A DNA stretch of 64,000 nt, taken from assembly GCA_021208685.1 (NCBI GenBank), contig JAJOJJ010000019.1, positions 1 to 64,000 on the forward strand, written 5' to 3'. A program made the translations under genes and the position numbers. Shown here piece by piece: positions 63,415 to 64,000 of this stretch. The first letter of the stretch is position 1; every line of letters begins with the position of its first letter. The notes beneath the pieces are model-generated. The model was given only the letters and a program-made list of their open reading frames with translations, was not told where the DNA came from and searched no databases. Source of the DNA: Saccharospirillaceae bacterium (GTDB lineage: Bacteria; Pseudomonadota; Gammaproteobacteria; Pseudomonadales; Oceanobacteraceae).

Positions 63415-64000
63415 TCAGAATCCGCGCTTACGGCTGAACCAGATCCAGGCGCCGGATAACGCCAGAAATAACAGCATCAGTGCTGCAGCATCCACCAGCC
63501 ATACCCCCCACGAGCCAAACCAGCGACCGGAGTGAAGATCCAGCAACACCCGCTGCCAGCTGATGGATTCATTGCGGGCAACCGCCAGCTGCGACGGTAA
63601 AAACTGCCGAGGTTGCGCGCGCTCAACCGGAACGGCAGCCGGTGTCAGCTGATAGCTGAGCAGATCCAGCGTGAACCAGCTGCTGGCAATATTCAGCTGA
63701 TAGGCCCCATCACTCCAGACCACAGCCTTCAGCGGTTCTTCGCTGAATAATGAAGGCTCGAGCACATCAAGCAGTTGATTGCTGCTATCCAGCAACAGCC
63801 ACTGGCTGCTGCAATCGACAAACTGCGAATCATCACCCCGCGCATAGCCCTGCAGCTGACGGCAGTCGCCCAGTACCTGCTGACCGAGCCGCAGCTGACC
63901 ATCGGCGCTCCACAGCCACTGAGCGTCCACAGCAAAGCCCTGCGGGCGACTGAGAGCATGCTGGTAAGGCGTCAGAATCAGGGCGTTCTGAGGATAAAGG
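63415..64000 (-). CDS. PepSY-type membrane protein, 5' end outside the window
   Basis: The last 195 or so residues of a protein that continues past base 64000. It has a beta-rich domain (LWSADGQLRLGQQVLGDCRQ, QWLLLDSSNQLLDVL), then LLDLHSGRWFGSWGVWLVDA and a final membrane helix (AAALMLLFLALSGAWIWFSR) with the C-terminal RKRGF. HSGRWFG before a last helix with SGxxxW is typical of PepSY-associated membrane proteins, often linked to siderophore or heme receptors. The missing N-terminus limits the call. Confidence 0.7.
   Translation of the reverse strand, partial: LYPQNALILTPYQHALSRPQGFAVDAQWLWSADGQLRLGQQVLGDCRQLQGYARGDDSQFVDCSSQWLLLDSSNQLLDVLEPSLFSEEPLKAVVWSDGAYQLNIASSWFTLDLLSYQLTPAAVPVERAQPRQFLPSQLAVARNESISWQRVLLDLHSGRWFGSWGVWLVDAAALMLLFLALSGAWIWFSRKRGF

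Overview
The window reads as ordinary chromosome of a free-living, aerobic, probably marine gammaproteobacterium of the Oceanospirillales type (Thalassolituus/Oceanobacter-like; this placement is inference from gene content and protein style). Support comes from AmpG, YajQ, the homodimeric AceE/AceF pyruvate dehydrogenase, a photolyase/lipid operon with a MerR-type regulator, a MalT/AlkS-like regulator and several TonB-dependent receptors. I found no tRNA, rRNA, CRISPR array, prophage or intact insertion sequence.

Layout. 0.1-3.4 kb: a minus-strand cobalamin salvage operon (cobU-cobT-cobC-cobS, then a tiny lipoprotein). 3.5-9 kb: PilZ protein, fructokinase-like ROK kinase, a MerR regulator with a textbook MerR promoter in front of a quinone reductase, ampG/yajQ, and a protein that looks like a transposase that has lost its catalytic HUH motif. 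9-12 kb: panE and an orphan sensor kinase. 12-16.2 kb: a cobalamin riboswitch followed by a BtuB-type receptor, a beta-propeller-like surface lipoprotein (analogous in context to Bacteroides BtuG) and a PduO-type adenosyltransferase. 16-23.5 kb: chemoreceptor, aceF, aceE, and a second, CobO-type adenosyltransferase. 23.9-28.9 kb: PhoD phosphatase behind a Pho box, and a large M66-type metalloprotease lipoprotein with a lectin-like tail. 29-31.5 kb: modCBA, with modB frameshifted. 31.8-35.1 kb: a LuxR-type regulator with no synthase nearby, beside three related lipoproteins of unknown function. 35-43 kb: an FMN glutamate-synthase-like protein, a repeat-rich peptidoglycan-binding lipoprotein, an AT-rich gene-poor stretch, an epimerase-like protein and an acyl-CoA dehydrogenase. 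43-57.3 kb: a renalase-like oxidoreductase with CbiX, then a tightly overlapping operon of twelve genes (DUF523/DUF1722, MerR/LitR-like regulator, photolyase, fatty-acid desaturase, NTF2-like, SDR, FAD oxidoreductase, DUF1365, CFA-synthase-like methyltransferase, DUF2878, exported protein, TonB receptor). 57.3-64 kb: GNAT, LysR, a degenerate receiver protein, a MalT-like regulator and the end of a PepSY membrane protein.

Two themes tie the window together. The first is vitamin B12: lower-ligand assembly (cobUTCS), riboswitch-controlled uptake and two independent adenosyltransferases, consistent with corrinoid salvage. The second is a probable light/singlet-oxygen stress regulon: TTRTACA-type repeats of the kind bound by the MlrA branch of MerR regulators lie in front of both the renalase/cbiX pair and the photolyase operon, and the operon's own MerR regulator lacks the residues that bind B12 in classical LitR/CarH. 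The most promising under-described items are the BtuB/propeller/PduO operon, the LuxR plus three-lipoprotein island, and the regulator/operator set of the photolyase operon, including the exported protein and TonB receptor at its end.
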